A stretch of 64,000 bases of DNA, from positions 15,205,312 to 15,269,311 of the forward strand of contig NC_092675.1 of the NCBI RefSeq assembly GCF_964355755.1, in the 5' to 3' direction. Origin of the DNA: Antedon mediterranea. Lineage: Eukaryota > Echinodermata > Crinoidea > Comatulida > Antedonidae. Both the position numbers and the translations under genes were made by a program. The notes beneath the pieces are model-generated. The model was not told the origin of the DNA and made no database searches. It worked only from the letters and a program-made list of their open reading frames with translations. Of the stretch, positions 1 to 11,012 are shown one piece after another (the first letter of the stretch is position 1; every line of letters starts with the position of its first letter).

Positions 1-213
1 CTTTCTACCCTTGTCTCCGTATAGCTTGAAGGCATCCTCCGTGAAGTGGGCACTGCAGATCCTTGACTCTTTGTTCTGTGGCGGATTTTTAAGTTTCAAG
101 GCTTCAAGCCACTTCTTCATCAATTGCTTGTTTTTCAGCGGCATGCGATGATAACTGACGTCCTTATCTCTATGTGACTTGTTATGGCACTTATATACCA
201 TACAGTGCTTCAT
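1..213 (-). CDS. THAP zinc-finger protein, N-terminal part
   Basis: Reading the minus strand from the ATG at 213 gives 71 open codons that run off the window edge. The protein has the full THAP signature: C4, C9, then C53 and H56 (C-x4-C-x43-C-x2-H), with P25, W35 and F57 at the usual conserved positions and a basic stretch between. THAP domains are C2CH zinc modules that bind DNA; they occur in host transcription and chromatin factors and in P-element or Kolobok-type transposases. With only the first domain visible the two cannot be told apart. The ATG lies three codons before the first zinc cysteine, as is usual for THAP proteins, so this start is likely correct. Confidence 0.8.
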   Translation of the reverse strand, partial: MKHCMVYKCHNKSHRDKDVSYHRMPLKNKQLMKKWLEALKLKNPPQNKESRICSAHFTEDAFKLYGDKGRK

Positions 214-530
214 TTTGAAGCTAAGAGTAGACGCAAAAAGTAATAACAAAATGCAAGACAATAATAAAATGTTCGTTCGATCGGATGTGTGATGAGAGGA
301 AAATGATACACGTGTAGTAGCGCGACTTGACAGCTCAAGCGATATCGAGGAGAGAGAGAGGAGACGTGACGTAACATAACACGGTAACGTGACCTTTACA
401 ACTAAGGTCATTACCTAACTGCTGAAAAAAATACACAGCGATTTTTCGATATTTTTAAACATTTTTTCATTTTTCTGATTTCTCAGAAACTGTTTATTTT
501 GATATGATTTTTTATGTTTGTACCTACTAA
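214..530. other. Upstream region of the THAP gene, no coding signal
   Basis: Sequence between the THAP start codon and the large inverted repeat. It has a purine run (GAGAGAGAGAG near 350) and mixed AT-rich DNA. The promoter and 5' UTR of the minus-strand THAP gene would lie here, but I see no element I can name. Confidence 0.4.
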
Positions 531-1205
531 TATTATAGACTAGGCTATGAATGAGGTAGGTGCCACCCGGAGAGGTAGAAATTCTCATATAACTTTTCTA
601 GACCAGTTTTTTCTGGGGAATCCAAATATATTGGGTAAACGGGCTGTAACCTGAGAACTTTTGCGTGAGGGCGCTTTTTTCAAAATGGCTGCCAGTTACA
701 GTAGACTATGATATCTTGGCAACCACTGGTCATAGAGAGTTGATTTTGGTGTCAAATTGTTTGGAATGTACATGTTCCTATTTGATGTAATAGAACATTT
801 TGTCTGAAAATGGCCGGAAATACCTCTATTGACCTTTGACCCAATATCTAACAGATATCATATCTCCGTAACTACTCGACACAGAAAGTTGTAATTGGTG
901 TCAAACTCTCCAGAATATAGATGTTTATATTCAAACTAATAGAACATTATCTGTAAAAATGACCGGAAATAACGTTACTGACCTTTGACCCAAAATACAA
1001 GACATTTCTCCTATCTGATCACGTTAATCCTGTCAATTAATTCATTTTGTGCCAATTGGAGGTTGACATTCTCATATTATTTTCTGGACCAGTTTTTCAT
1101 GTGCAATCCGAATATATGAGATAAATAAGCCATAACAAGGCCAAGAATTTAATTCTTTTACTACATACATGCTTCCCTTTAGTGTTTCAGTCTGTATGTC
1201 GTGTA

Positions 1206-2225
1206 TTAATCTTCAAGATCGCTCACATCACTGCAATCTGAAAAGTCTTCATATTCATTATGTGTAAACAGTTCCTGGACATCAGTGGGCATCACTGTCT
1301 CAATCCATTTAGGCTCCATTTGTTCGTTCCATCCATTGTGTGTACTGTTGTTGACAAAATCATTGACGTCTGCTGATTGCCATTCTTTAGTAATGAAGTT
1401 TGCTCTAAGTATATGAAACTCAAGGGTCTGCTGACATAGTGGCAGTAATGATATATCTGTAATCTTGTTGTGTCTGGAAAACTTTCTGTTGAAGATATCA
1501 TATCTTGCTTGATTTACACTTTTCCCCTTCACTCCATACAATGGTGAAACATACTCTTCAAGTTCCTCATACAACTCTTTTGATGGAACATCTGACACTC
1601 CAAGGTTGCAGAATGTGTCAACAAATGTTGCTTTTGATTCCAGAAGCTTCCAGCAGGTAAATTTTCCTTTCCGAACGAAAGCGGAGTTATACTCGTTACC
1701 TGTGAAAGCATGGAATCCAATAAGGGATGATTTCTGCGCTTTTGTTAAATCAATGTCACTCAATTTCAGTACATTTCGGTATTTCCCAGTGTTTTTATCA
1801 ATAATTATCTCTCTATGAAATGAGATAGTGAAATGACTGGAATGTCAATGTCTCCAGAATGGGAACGAATTATTGCTACGCCTTGATTGTTATTTGTTAA
1901 ACCATGCTTTGCATGCAGGATGACTTTCGTGTCGGCTTCTTCTTGGCTACTATTAAGCTCCGGAACCAATACAACATCTCAGTTTAGTAACGTAGATGCA
2001 TTCTTTGTACGATGAAAAGTAAATAACATCACTCCTCATATCTGTTAGAATGCTTTCTTTCTTTGACACTAGTACACAGCGAATAAGCTCAATCAATCTG
2101 GTCTTGTTCTCGCCGTTGGCAAGGAAATTGTTGAAATCACGGGGCAACTTTGATATTTTTGAGCTTACAATTACTTTTGGTGCAATACCGCGTTCTGTTT
2201 CTCGCAGTGCTCGACCAGGATCCAT
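1206..2225 (-). pseudogene. Left-arm copy of an invertebrate multicopy protein, possibly PIN/FEN-like
   Basis: Two open segments, 1953-2225 (90 codons) and 1206-1763 (185 codons), belong to one protein broken in between. Going from N to C there is GRAL, then IAPKVIV, then a segment reading EEADTKVILHAKHG, then SGDIDIPVIAL, LIGFHAFTGNE and an acidic C-terminus. From memory this order (EADT, DxDVLVLAL, TGCDxxSAF) marks a large uncharacterised family in cnidarians, molluscs, amphioxus and echinoderms. The spaced acidic residues resemble a PIN/FEN1-like nuclease, which is inference. Here the usual GCD is GNE, losing the Asp. Relative to the right arm, about 190 bp are deleted after GRAL. It is broken and probably inactive. 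Confidence 0.6.
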
Positions 2226-2299
2226 AACATCATCTCACTTTATTTTCGAATAGTGGGAAAAAACTAGAAATCAAGGCAAATGGGAAAGTAAAAGTAATA

Positions 2300-3699
2300 T
2301 AAGCTAATCGGGATGTTTTAGGAAAGCTTCTTGCCACCTCAACAAAGCATGGTAGAATAATTGACTTTAAGAAAGCCTTTGAGTATCCACTTACCCCTGT
2401 CCCGCTAAGCCTTGCTAATGCAGATGGGACAAGACGAACAACTCAGAAAAGTGTCCTAATGGAAATTCTCATCGAAAGTTCAACAGATGTTATAGATCCT
2501 GGTCGGGCACTGCCAGCAAAGGCTACTGTCATTGCCTATGTTGTTGACTTGATGGCATTAATCAGAACATTTACATCTTACCCTGATACGTACGAGGATC
2601 TTGTAGCAAAGGTTTTCAACAGCATCCCTAAAGGATACAAGCGTGTTGATATTGTTACCGATGCATACCTGCCAAAAAGCATTAAGTCTGTTTAGAGAAA
2701 CATACGCGGTATTGCACCAAAAGTAATTGTAAGCTCAACAATATCAAAGTTGGCCGTGATTTCAACAATTTCCTTGCCAACGGCGAGAACAAGACCAGAT
2801 TGATTGAGCTTATTCGCTGTGTACTAGTGTCAAAGAAAGAAAGCATTCTAACAGATATGAGGATTGATGTTACCTACTTTTCATCGTACAAAGAATGCAT
2901 CTACGTTACTAACTGAGATGTTGTATTGGTTCCGGAGCTTAATAGTAGCCGGAAGAAGAAGCCTACACGAAAGTCATCCTGCATGCAAAGCATGCTTTAA
3001 CAAATAACAATCAAGGCGTAGCAATAATTCGTTCCCATTCTGGAGACATTGATATTCCAGTCATTGCACTATCTCATTTCATAGATGATGGGCAGAGGGT
3101 AAGTATTGATACAAACACTGGGAAATACCGAAAGGTACTGAAATTGAGTGACATTGATTTAACAAAAGCGCAGAAATCATCCCTTATTGGATTCCATGCT
3201 TTCACAGGTAACGATTATAACTCCGCTTTCTTTCGGAAAGGAAAACGTACCTGCTGGAAGCTTGGAATCAAAAGCAAAATTTGTTGACGCATTCTGAAAC
3301 CTTGGAGTGTCAGATGTTCCATCAAAAGAGTTGTATGAGGAATTTGTAGAGTATGTTTCACTATTGTATGGAGTGAAGGGGAAAAGTGTAAATCAAGCAA
3401 GATATGATACCTTCAACAGAAAGTTTTCCAGACACAACAAGATTACAGATATATCATTACTGCCACTATGTCAGCAGACCCTTGAGTTTCATATACTTGG
3501 AGCAAACTTCATTACTAAAGAATGGCAATCAGCAGACGTCAATGATTTTGTCAACAACAGTACACACAATGGATGGAACGAACAAATGGAGCCTAAATGG
3601 ATTGAGACAGTGATTCCCACTGATGTCCAGGAACTGTTTACACATAATGAATATGAAGACTTTTCAGATTGCAGTGATGTGAGCGATCTTGAAGATTAA
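2300..3699 (+). pseudogene. Right-arm copy of the same invertebrate family, broken
   Basis: The plus-strand copy extends further upstream than the left arm: coding-like sequence starts near 2320 and includes an intact 78-codon piece (2459-2695) ending in a TAG where the left copy shows GIAPK continuing. More breaks occur near 2915-2960 and near 3240-3300. The C-terminal 130 codons (3307-3699) are open and almost identical to the left-arm protein, ending in the same acidic tail. Both arms are dead, but they break at different positions, so the duplication happened before most of the mutations. The unbroken parent gene is not in the window. Confidence 0.6.
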
Positions 3700-4417
3700 T
3701 ACACGACATACAGTCTGAAACACTAAAGGGAAGCATGTATGTAGTAAAAGAGAATTAAATTCTTGGCCTTGTTTGCTTATTTATCTCATATATTCGGATT
3801 GCACATAAAAAACTGGAAAATAATATGAGAATGTCAACCTCCAATTGGCACAAAATGAATTAATTGACAAGATTAACGTGATCAGATGGGAGAAATGTCT
3901 TGCATTTTGGGTCAAAGGTCAGTAACGTTATTTCCGGTCATTTTTACAGATAATGTTCTATTAGTTTGAATATAAACATCTATATTCTGGAGAGTTTGAC
4001 ACCAATTACAACTTTCTGTGTCGAGTAGTTACGAAGATATGATATCTGTTAGATATTGGGTCAAAGGTCAATAGAGGTATTTCCGGTCATTTTCTGACAA
4101 AATGTTCTATTACATCAAATAGGAACATGTACATTCCGAACAATTTGACACCAAAATCAACTCTCTATGACCAGTGGTTGCCAAGATATCATAGTCTACT
4201 GTAACTGGCAGCCATTTTGAAAAAAGCGCCCTCACGCGAAAGTTCTCAGGTTACAGCCCGTTTACCCAATATATTTGGATTCCCCAGAAAAAACTGGTCT
4301 AGAAAAGTCATATGAGAATTTCTACCTCTCCGGGTGGCACCTACCTCATTCATAGCCTAGTCTATTAATATACTGGAGTAAATAACAGAAGGAAAAGCCC
4401 TGAGTACACCTCCACTT

Positions 4418-4770
4418 TAATCAATTATTTTACCATGTAATCTGTACACGAAAGGGACCTAAAACTCCCTGACCTATCTATGGAATTTTCCTTTGAAACT
4501 TTTCGCACTGTGTGTGTGTGTGTGTAGCATGCGTTTCCGAGGCATTGTTAGAATCCTTCAACCGTGATGACCTACCCGTCAACGGCGAATACACCAACGC
4601 GATTCGCTTAAAATGACATCATATGATGTACTGGTATTAATTTTCTGTGGTTGAGCCTCTCAGAATTTCACGAAAATTCTTTTAAACATGTAAAAATTAG
4701 ATATTTTTTATGATATACGATTTATCTATAAACAACTCGAATTATAAACTACCTAATATTTCGAGAAAAT
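4418..4770. repeat. Dispersed repeat, inverted partner at 35865-36170
   Basis: This block, including the start of the MITE at 4647, matches 35865-36170 in reverse orientation. Shared text includes TTACCATGTAATCTGTACAC, the GCATGCGTTTCCGAGGC segment and the MITE end. The left copy has a pure TG run (about 4509-4524) where the other has a mixed ACAC stretch. The match ends abruptly at CTCGAAATATTAGG. Confidence 0.75.
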
Positions 4771-4883
4771 AAAACATTTTTAGCACTTAGAATTTTTTTT
4801 TATAGATTTAATGAACATAACATGTAGAACTATATTATCTTGGCGTAGGAAAACAAATTTTAATTTGTGAGAGGCTCAACCAC
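4647..4883. mobile_element. MITE with GTGGTTGAGCCTCTCA terminal inverted repeats
   Basis: A 237-bp AT-rich element bounded by GTGGTTGAGCCTCTCA (4647-4662) and its exact reverse complement (4868-4883). A relative sits at 11677-11926. The internal text CATGTAGAACTATATTATCT occurs in both, on opposite strands. No transposase is encoded and I cannot define a target duplication. Confidence 0.75.
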
Positions 4884-6961
4884 GCTGAAGGTATAGTGGG
4901 GGAAGTCCCCTCCTGGACCGCATGTAACCGTTTTGCGTTGAAAATTGTTGTACGGGCTTGTGTGGTTCGTGTCGTTAACTGTATAGTTAATATGATGCAT
5001 TGGAAATCAAACTTTTATGATCTTTTAGATTAATAATTAGACACCAAGTAATTTTTTTCATAGTATATTTATTCTCAAAGTAATTGATAATCAAAAATTG
5101 TTTACTAGGCCTAGTGAAGAAAAATAGCACGTCAAAGAAATTGCGTGCATAATAACGTATCGTAGTTGAATCGTGGAAAGTAAAATACTGTTCTGGGACG
5201 CGTGCCTCTCGGACTCCCTAATAATAGACCTAGCCTAGGCCCTACTGTATATTATTATTATTAATAATATATAATATTATTATTGAACTTCCTAACGTCA
5301 TAAAATAAGAACCACGCATTTTAAATTAATAAAGTACATAACAAATGGGAGTAAAATAATTGCTAAATATGTCGGGCCAAAAAAGATTTGTGCGTAATAT
5401 ATGTTGTTATTGTTATGCTATTTTTTTGTAATTATTTTTTTTTTTTAAACACAAATATGCAGGTTTTTTTTCCTCAAATATTTAATATACATAAATGCAA
5501 TAAAAATTAATATATTTATTTCAAATTAAGCATATATTTATGTGTCTGTAAACTAGTCTAAATGACCTATATAGCTCTAGAAAGCCAGAGCTTCCGGGGG
5601 CCTTCGGCCCCTGGACTTTGCTCACAAAGTTATTTATTTATGACTTCAAACTTCTCCTGTTACTTTTTTTTTCTCCTCCTACTTAAAACCTTAATGCAAC
5701 CCCTGGTTTAATAGCTAGTGATTCTATTAATTATTTCCACAAAAAAAAAAATTAAAAAACCAACCATATTTTTTTATAATATCATAAAACATATATCGTG
5801 ACGAAATTTCGCAGAAAAACCACCTCATTTTTATCCCTAAACATTTCATTAAAACTCTGTGAATTGTACTGGAAATTAAAAAAATTAATTCATTCAATTT
5901 AGCCATTATTTAATGTAGTATTGAACATAAGTTTTTGTTTTTAAAAAAAAGTTTCAGTTTTTGATATATAGTAATAATTTGACACATGGTCCGGTGACGG
6001 AATTACAGTGACGGAATTACCTCTGAAATTGAAATCTGCAGACCATCTTTAAATTTATTTAATAAGGGTTTCTGAATAATTTTAAGGCAAAACACAATAT
6101 ATTAATTTGAACCTATTGCATTTGATACAGAAAATATTTTTTAAATATTGCATCAGTAAAACATACAAAACAATATTTAGATTTTCTTTTTTTTTTTTAT
6201 TTTCACTGCCGAATAGATAGTTGAAATCTTTAAAAATTAAACCAATTCATCATGATTAAAACAAAAATACATCCCTTCTGGTGGTGGTCTACTGTAGCCC
6301 TAGCTAGCAGTGTACTGCCTGGGCCTACTACACTCTACTTCTAGAGACAGAAGTAGGCAGCAGTTAGGCTACTCGAGACTGTCAGTGCTAGTAGTAGTAG
6401 TAGTAGTACAGTAGCAGCAAATTCGGGGCTAGGCCTAGCTAGGCCTCTCCTGTTAGCGAAACAAAAACTCACCTAAATGAATAAGATTCAACATCAAAGT
6501 TACCAACTGTAATTCTAACTTAGCATTCTGCTAGCTATAGTTATAGTGTTTTCTTCAAGATTCGTCTCGCATCACTACTCGACTCGCACGCATGTATTGC
6601 TATCGTTGTTGGCTGTTGATTTGGAAAGCATCATCCACACGATGTATCCATACAATATGAATATTTATGAGCTAACTCAGGTCAAGGGTTAAATTAAACC
6701 GGAACACATTTGTCTTCCAGACAAATAGCTTCCGGTTGGTTAATTTTTGCATTAAATTGCGATTTTCCAGTGTAAAAAATTATTTTTTTCAATCCAAATT
6801 GAGGTCAAAGTGAATAACTTTTATGTGCAATTAAAATGGCCTATTCAACAAAAATATTGAAAAAAAAAATTTTTTCAGGGGGACAATACATCTTTAAAGA
6901 TTCTGAGAAAATCAATCATCAATATATCTTCAATCAATCAATTATTTTTATTTAAATCAAT
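4884..6961. other. AT-rich non-coding DNA
   Basis: No gene. It holds an AT palindrome of ATTATT/AATAAT (about 5246-5285), homopolymer runs, a short duplication of TGACGGAATTAC (about 5995-6020), a GTA run (about 6391-6408) and clusters of the TAGGCCTA palindrome near 5228 and 6428. The last part, from about 6850, resembles the inside of the Helitron-like element at 60973-62441. Confidence 0.5.
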
Positions 6962-7003
6962 GCATTTAACCTATAATTCGTCATAGTGACGAATTAAATC
7001 TAG
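6962..7003 (+). mobile_element. 3' end of a Helitron-like element (GGTTATATGCAT class)
   Basis: GCATTTAACC (6962-6971) is followed by a hairpin with stem AATTCGTCA/TGACGAATT (6975-6995), then AAAT and CTAG (7000-7003), then T. It is the same 3' terminus as at 60973-61016, with the same sequence inside the element for about 100 bp. A Helitron 3' end is classically a short hairpin a few bases before CTRR, with T following. Confidence 0.65.
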
Positions 7004-7093
7004 TCTTTCTTTTATTTTTATAATAATGGCTCCGATGGTCTAATTATATTGGCCCGAATGTCCACGCGCGTTGGTACTCGATCGTCTTTAAAA

Positions 7094-7620
7094 CTAGATT
7101 TGAATTCGTCACAGGGACGAGTTAGGCTATCGCGCAATGCATCGTAACATACAGATGCTATTTATTAGTCTTAGCCTGCAGTAAGCTGCACCACAACTAT
7201 TGTACAAACAGCTTAGCATCGATTAAAATTGTTCAACAAGCGTCAACAGTTGACTGTATTGGCATTGTAAACGGTTTAGTTGACCACTCACGTTTATTTA
7301 ATTGTTTGAATATGATGACATTTTCAAATTAAAAATAAAGCTCATGTTTCTGAAGAATGTTTTAAGTAATAACATTATTGAAAATTGGAAGAAAATTGAT
7401 AACGTTTACACGATATGCGCTCTATTGAATGTGACGAACTGTGTCAAAAGAGATAAAAATCCAATTTTTTAAATTTAGATGGCCATATGATGACGTCATA
7501 ACATATTTATGACCTAAATTTCACATGAATTCATATCTACAACTCATTGCGCTTTATAATAAGTTAAAAAAATAGGGGGTCACCAGCCATCCTGAAGCTC
7601 AGCTATAATCGATTCAAATA
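7094..7620 (-). mobile_element. 3' part of a Helitron-like element (GGCTATC class)
   Basis: Read on the minus strand the element ends with GCGATAGCC (7125-7133), an imperfect hairpin (7102-7122), CAAAT and CTAG (7094-7097), then T. Body sequence continues to about 7620 and includes the GCGTCAACAGTTGAC region also present near 60375 and the GACGTCAT and TGAATTCATATCTACAA blocks seen in the 50-54 kb units. The 5' end is missing. Its 3' end faces that of the element ending at 7003, 90 bp away. Confidence 0.6.
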
Positions 7621-9247
7621 AGGCATATTTTTAATTAACAATTTTCAGGCGCACAAACAAGCTTTCTAGGCTGCATACGATTGGAGGATTGTCACCGCGC
7701 AGCCATCAGAATTTTTTTGGCAGTATAAATAAATGGTTAGGCCTATAGTTATTACCAAATAATGATTACTATAAAATGTAATTAATGATAATAATAATTG
7801 TAATAAATCTATTCATTAAATAGATTAATTTAGTAAACAGCAGTATTGTTTATCAGTCGATTTTTAATACTTTACCTTCCAGACTTTGATTATCGAAAAT
7901 TATATATCAGAGAAAATACTGCAACTTTTCCTATGAAGTAGCTTCGTAAATAGAACGTATGCTTCGTTGTTGACTTCGATTGTAGGTTACATTGTTTGGC
8001 TTCGTAACAACAACCCTACGATGTTCTTAGTAAAGTAACAAGGTGTGGAAATTAATGGGTTAATTTTGATTGGCGTACTGTAGGACCAAGTTGTACATTA
8101 CTAAAAAATATATACTGTCTGCAATATAATATTTTTTAATCGTAACAGTTTCCTTCATGCATGTTTACCTACTCAATAGCGAAATAAAATTTCCTACGAT
8201 GTAAACATAGAGACACGATCCAACACAATGAACTAGGCCAATTAATAAAAATAATAATTATAGCGAACGTCCAGTCGATCCACAAGCGATGCAAAAAAAA
8301 AAAATCGTACAAAATTCATTCTAAATATAGTATCAGAACGTTCAGTTGGCCGCGCAAAAAGACTTCCCGACAGAAGACCGTAATTAATACAGACCTAGTT
8401 TTTTTGGTCATATTGGCATGAAACGCGATACTCTCTGTTTTAATACCGCAAACCTCGCTTGTTTTTTTTACTCAGGGGTGGCTACTGTACAAAACAGTGT
8501 GTGCCTGGATTTTGTGTCACATGACATGAAAACTGTTCCCAAAATCCAACGGCTTGCATGTTTATCCCCTCCAAATTCTGTTCGGGCCTTTTCATTTACA
8601 CATGTCGTAATAATAATTTAAAAAGCCTATGTTAAATCTTATTTATTTTGCATATATTTTGTTGGTGTCCTAGCCTAGGTGTCGTTGTTTTTATAATTCT
8701 CTAACCCGTAGAATTAAATCATTTATATAGTGTAGGCCACCGAAACTCTCTCTGCGTGAGCTGAGGGACACCGGCTCGATATCGTCTCGTCGGCGGATGT
8801 CCTGATAAATTCGGATAACCGATGCATAGGGCGGCTACACAAATTGACAAGGATTTTAATTAGCATTTTTGTTTGCATTGTATCTAAAGGCGATGGCATT
8901 TGTGTTTAGTTTACTAAACCTACGAACCACCCTACGATCGACGCGTAGATAATTATCATTTCATAAACAATACATCGTAGGCTGCTACAAACAATACTTC
9001 ATACGTATGCTACAGAGAACCATGACCTACGATCTACCTACGCGTAGGCTACGAAAGGTTTAACGCGTAGATACAAAGCAGTAATTTCTTTCTGTACTGT
9101 AAGAATAGATCTTTTGTGAATATAATTAGCGGAGCATCAGGACTAGTGCGTAATCCAAAATAATTGCATTCTTCTGGGCGGAATTTTTATGTCCTCAGAA
9201 ATCGATTGAAACAACCTATAAATTACCGGAAGTTAATTTGCAGCCCT
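7621..9247. other. Non-coding DNA
   Basis: No gene or defined element found. Around 8930-9075 several short words such as CTACGCGTAG, CCTACGAT and ACGCGTAGAT recur on both strands. The small open frame at 8418-8621 has no recognisable features. Confidence 0.4.
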
Positions 9248-10304
9248 GCAATGCATTTTGGGATTTATAGCGGGCCGCTATAATTATTAGAATCAACTTA
9301 TTTTTCACATTTTTAACCATTTAAAGACGAAAAAAGTTATTGCAATAGGACCATATAGTATTATTTTTACACTAGCCCCAGGGCGGGGTTTCCAAATTAG
9401 TTTTGAGACGCCTTCTCAGTACATAACACACACGCCAGTATCTCCCTATACTCACCAACCTCCATCCCTCTTCAATAACACCCCACACTTCAAAATGAAA
9501 TGAGTATACGTAGGTATGATAGGCCTAATATTGGTTTAAGTACGTTGTAAACTGTGTAAATGAATAGGTGTCATATTGGCTGATAATTGAAATATCTAAT
9601 TTAGATACTGCAATCGCCCAGCCTTCTTTCTCCTCTCACCATCCCAGCCACAATCAACAAACCTTAACTCCTCCCCTGGACAGTTCAAATATAGTAACTT
9701 TTCCTAGTAAAAATTGCATTGCAATCACATACTTGATTACGCCAGTATTTCCGCTCCCCCTCCTCCCTCCCAACACACCCCAGATACTGGGTGATGTGTT
9801 TAGGACGGTTCCAGTACAAATAATGTTAGCCATCACTCCAACCCATAATCCCTCAGTGGCAGTATTCAAATGTAGTTTAAAACATTCCCAGTACAGTTTC
9901 AGTCATGGTGAAAAGCCCTACATCCCCACCCCAAACTCCCAGCCCCTTGCCAGTAATAATTAAAATACTGTAACAATTTCCTACCACAATTCTGGTCAAT
10001 TTGATAGCCTACTACCCCTAGCCTAAGCAAAATCCCACTATCCCCTGAACCCCAACTCTCACACCCTAACTCTCACACCCTATCTCCCAATCCCCCTCTC
10101 CCACCAAATCCTCAAACTTTTTGAAATGTAGTTTAAAACCTTCCCAGTACAATTGCGATCATTTTGATACCCCATATGTATGGTTACATGCAGAAATAGA
10201 AATTTCAAACAGACAGACGTACAAACTCTCTCACTTATAATATAGATTAAATATAGTTTGTGATCTTAAAATAGATCTAAAAAACGTAGGTAAGGTGTCT
10301 TTAA
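9248..10304. mobile_element. TTAA element, third copy, split by a Helitron
   Basis: 9248-9371 and 10247-10304 are the right-hand part of the 634-bp element found whole at 26111-26744 and 40651-41284. The first 450 bp are missing. It still ends with GTCTTTAA at 10304. The two halves are separated by the 875-bp Helitron insertion at 9372-10246; joined, they line up with the uninterrupted copies without gain or loss. Confidence 0.85.
9372..10246 (-). mobile_element. Non-autonomous Helitron, 875 bp
   Basis: On the minus strand it begins TCTATATTATAAGTGAGAG at 10246 and ends CCCCGCCCTGGGGCTAG at 9372, with A before and T after. Starting with TC, ending with a GC-rich hairpin plus CTAG, and inserting between A and T without duplication are defining Helitron traits. 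The uninterrupted targets at 26686/26687 and 40708/40709 show the exact empty site. It encodes no RepHel; the 131-codon open frame at 9568-9963 is low complexity and proline-rich by chance. A longer relative lies at 34362-35862. The 3' hairpin has lost part of one arm compared with that copy. Confidence 0.9.
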
Positions 10305-11002
10305 CCGATTCACCACGATAAGCGCCTAAAGTGCTCATGAGGTTAAAAGTCAAGGTCATTGTAAAAAAATTGTCAAAAAAAAAAGAAATAAATCGAATTT
10401 ACATGGGCAGTTTGATGTGCATGAATCGTGATAACAAATTATACAAAATACTCACAACTTTAAAAATATGCTTCTAAATATATAAAAACAATTGTTGAAG
10501 TTAAGTTAGTTTGAAAATATAATTCGAAAATATAACCGTTTTTCGAAGCACGCCGTTCGAAACGCGACAGGCGCATTGAATGAATCTAGGCTTAAACCTA
10601 CAACGTAAAAACGTCTAAAATCCATCTTTATTTGTAATAATCACTATTTTGAAGCTTGTATACAATAATGTATAATAAAGCTTTCTTTGGGCTATGTCCA
10701 ATTGCTACTTAGTTGAATGTGTCTTGCCTAGCTGTCGATTAGCCTCGACACATTTTGCATAGAGTGGTGTGTTTGAAGAAGAGTGCGCGAAGGCAATCAT
10801 GTGAATTGACCTAGAATCCTAGGCCTAGAAAGAATCGTATCAAAGGTGTAATCACTTGTTGCTATACGCTTGAGTGCACACGGAACAACAAATTTAACTG
10901 ATGAATTATTCATGTTTAGTTTGTGACGTTTCATGAGGGGTCCCCAACTTGTATACGAAAAAAAAAATCGCGGCCCGGATCGTCTGTCAATCGTATCCTA
11001 GG
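10305..11002. other. Non-coding DNA
   Basis: No coding or repeat signal that I can name, apart from an A-rich run near 10380 and TAGGCCTA-type words near 10823 and 10998. Confidence 0.4.
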
Positions 11003-11012
11003 CCTAACTAGG

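Larger units (their letters stand above)
531..4370. repeat. Large imperfect inverted duplication (arms ~1.7 kb)
   Basis: The outer ends are reverse complements: plus-strand TAGACTAGGCTATGAATGAGG near 536 matches the reverse of the sequence ending at 4370. The match continues inward through about 660 bp of non-coding DNA (541-1205 against 3700-4360) and then through a shared coding region (1206-2225 against about 2480-3699). The arms diverge from the coding order head to head. The left arm lacks about 190 bp that the right arm has (around 2511-2700). The centre, about 2226-2480, is present once. This looks like an inverted duplication of one gene with its 3' flank rather than a standard TIR transposon. 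Confidence 0.85.

Noticed and set aside
5240-5290. AT palindrome as a regulatory structure
   Set aside because: Only ATTATT/AATAAT low complexity, expected in such AT-rich DNA.
9568-9963. 131-codon plus frame
   Set aside because: Inside the non-autonomous Helitron, low complexity, not conserved in frame in the second copy.
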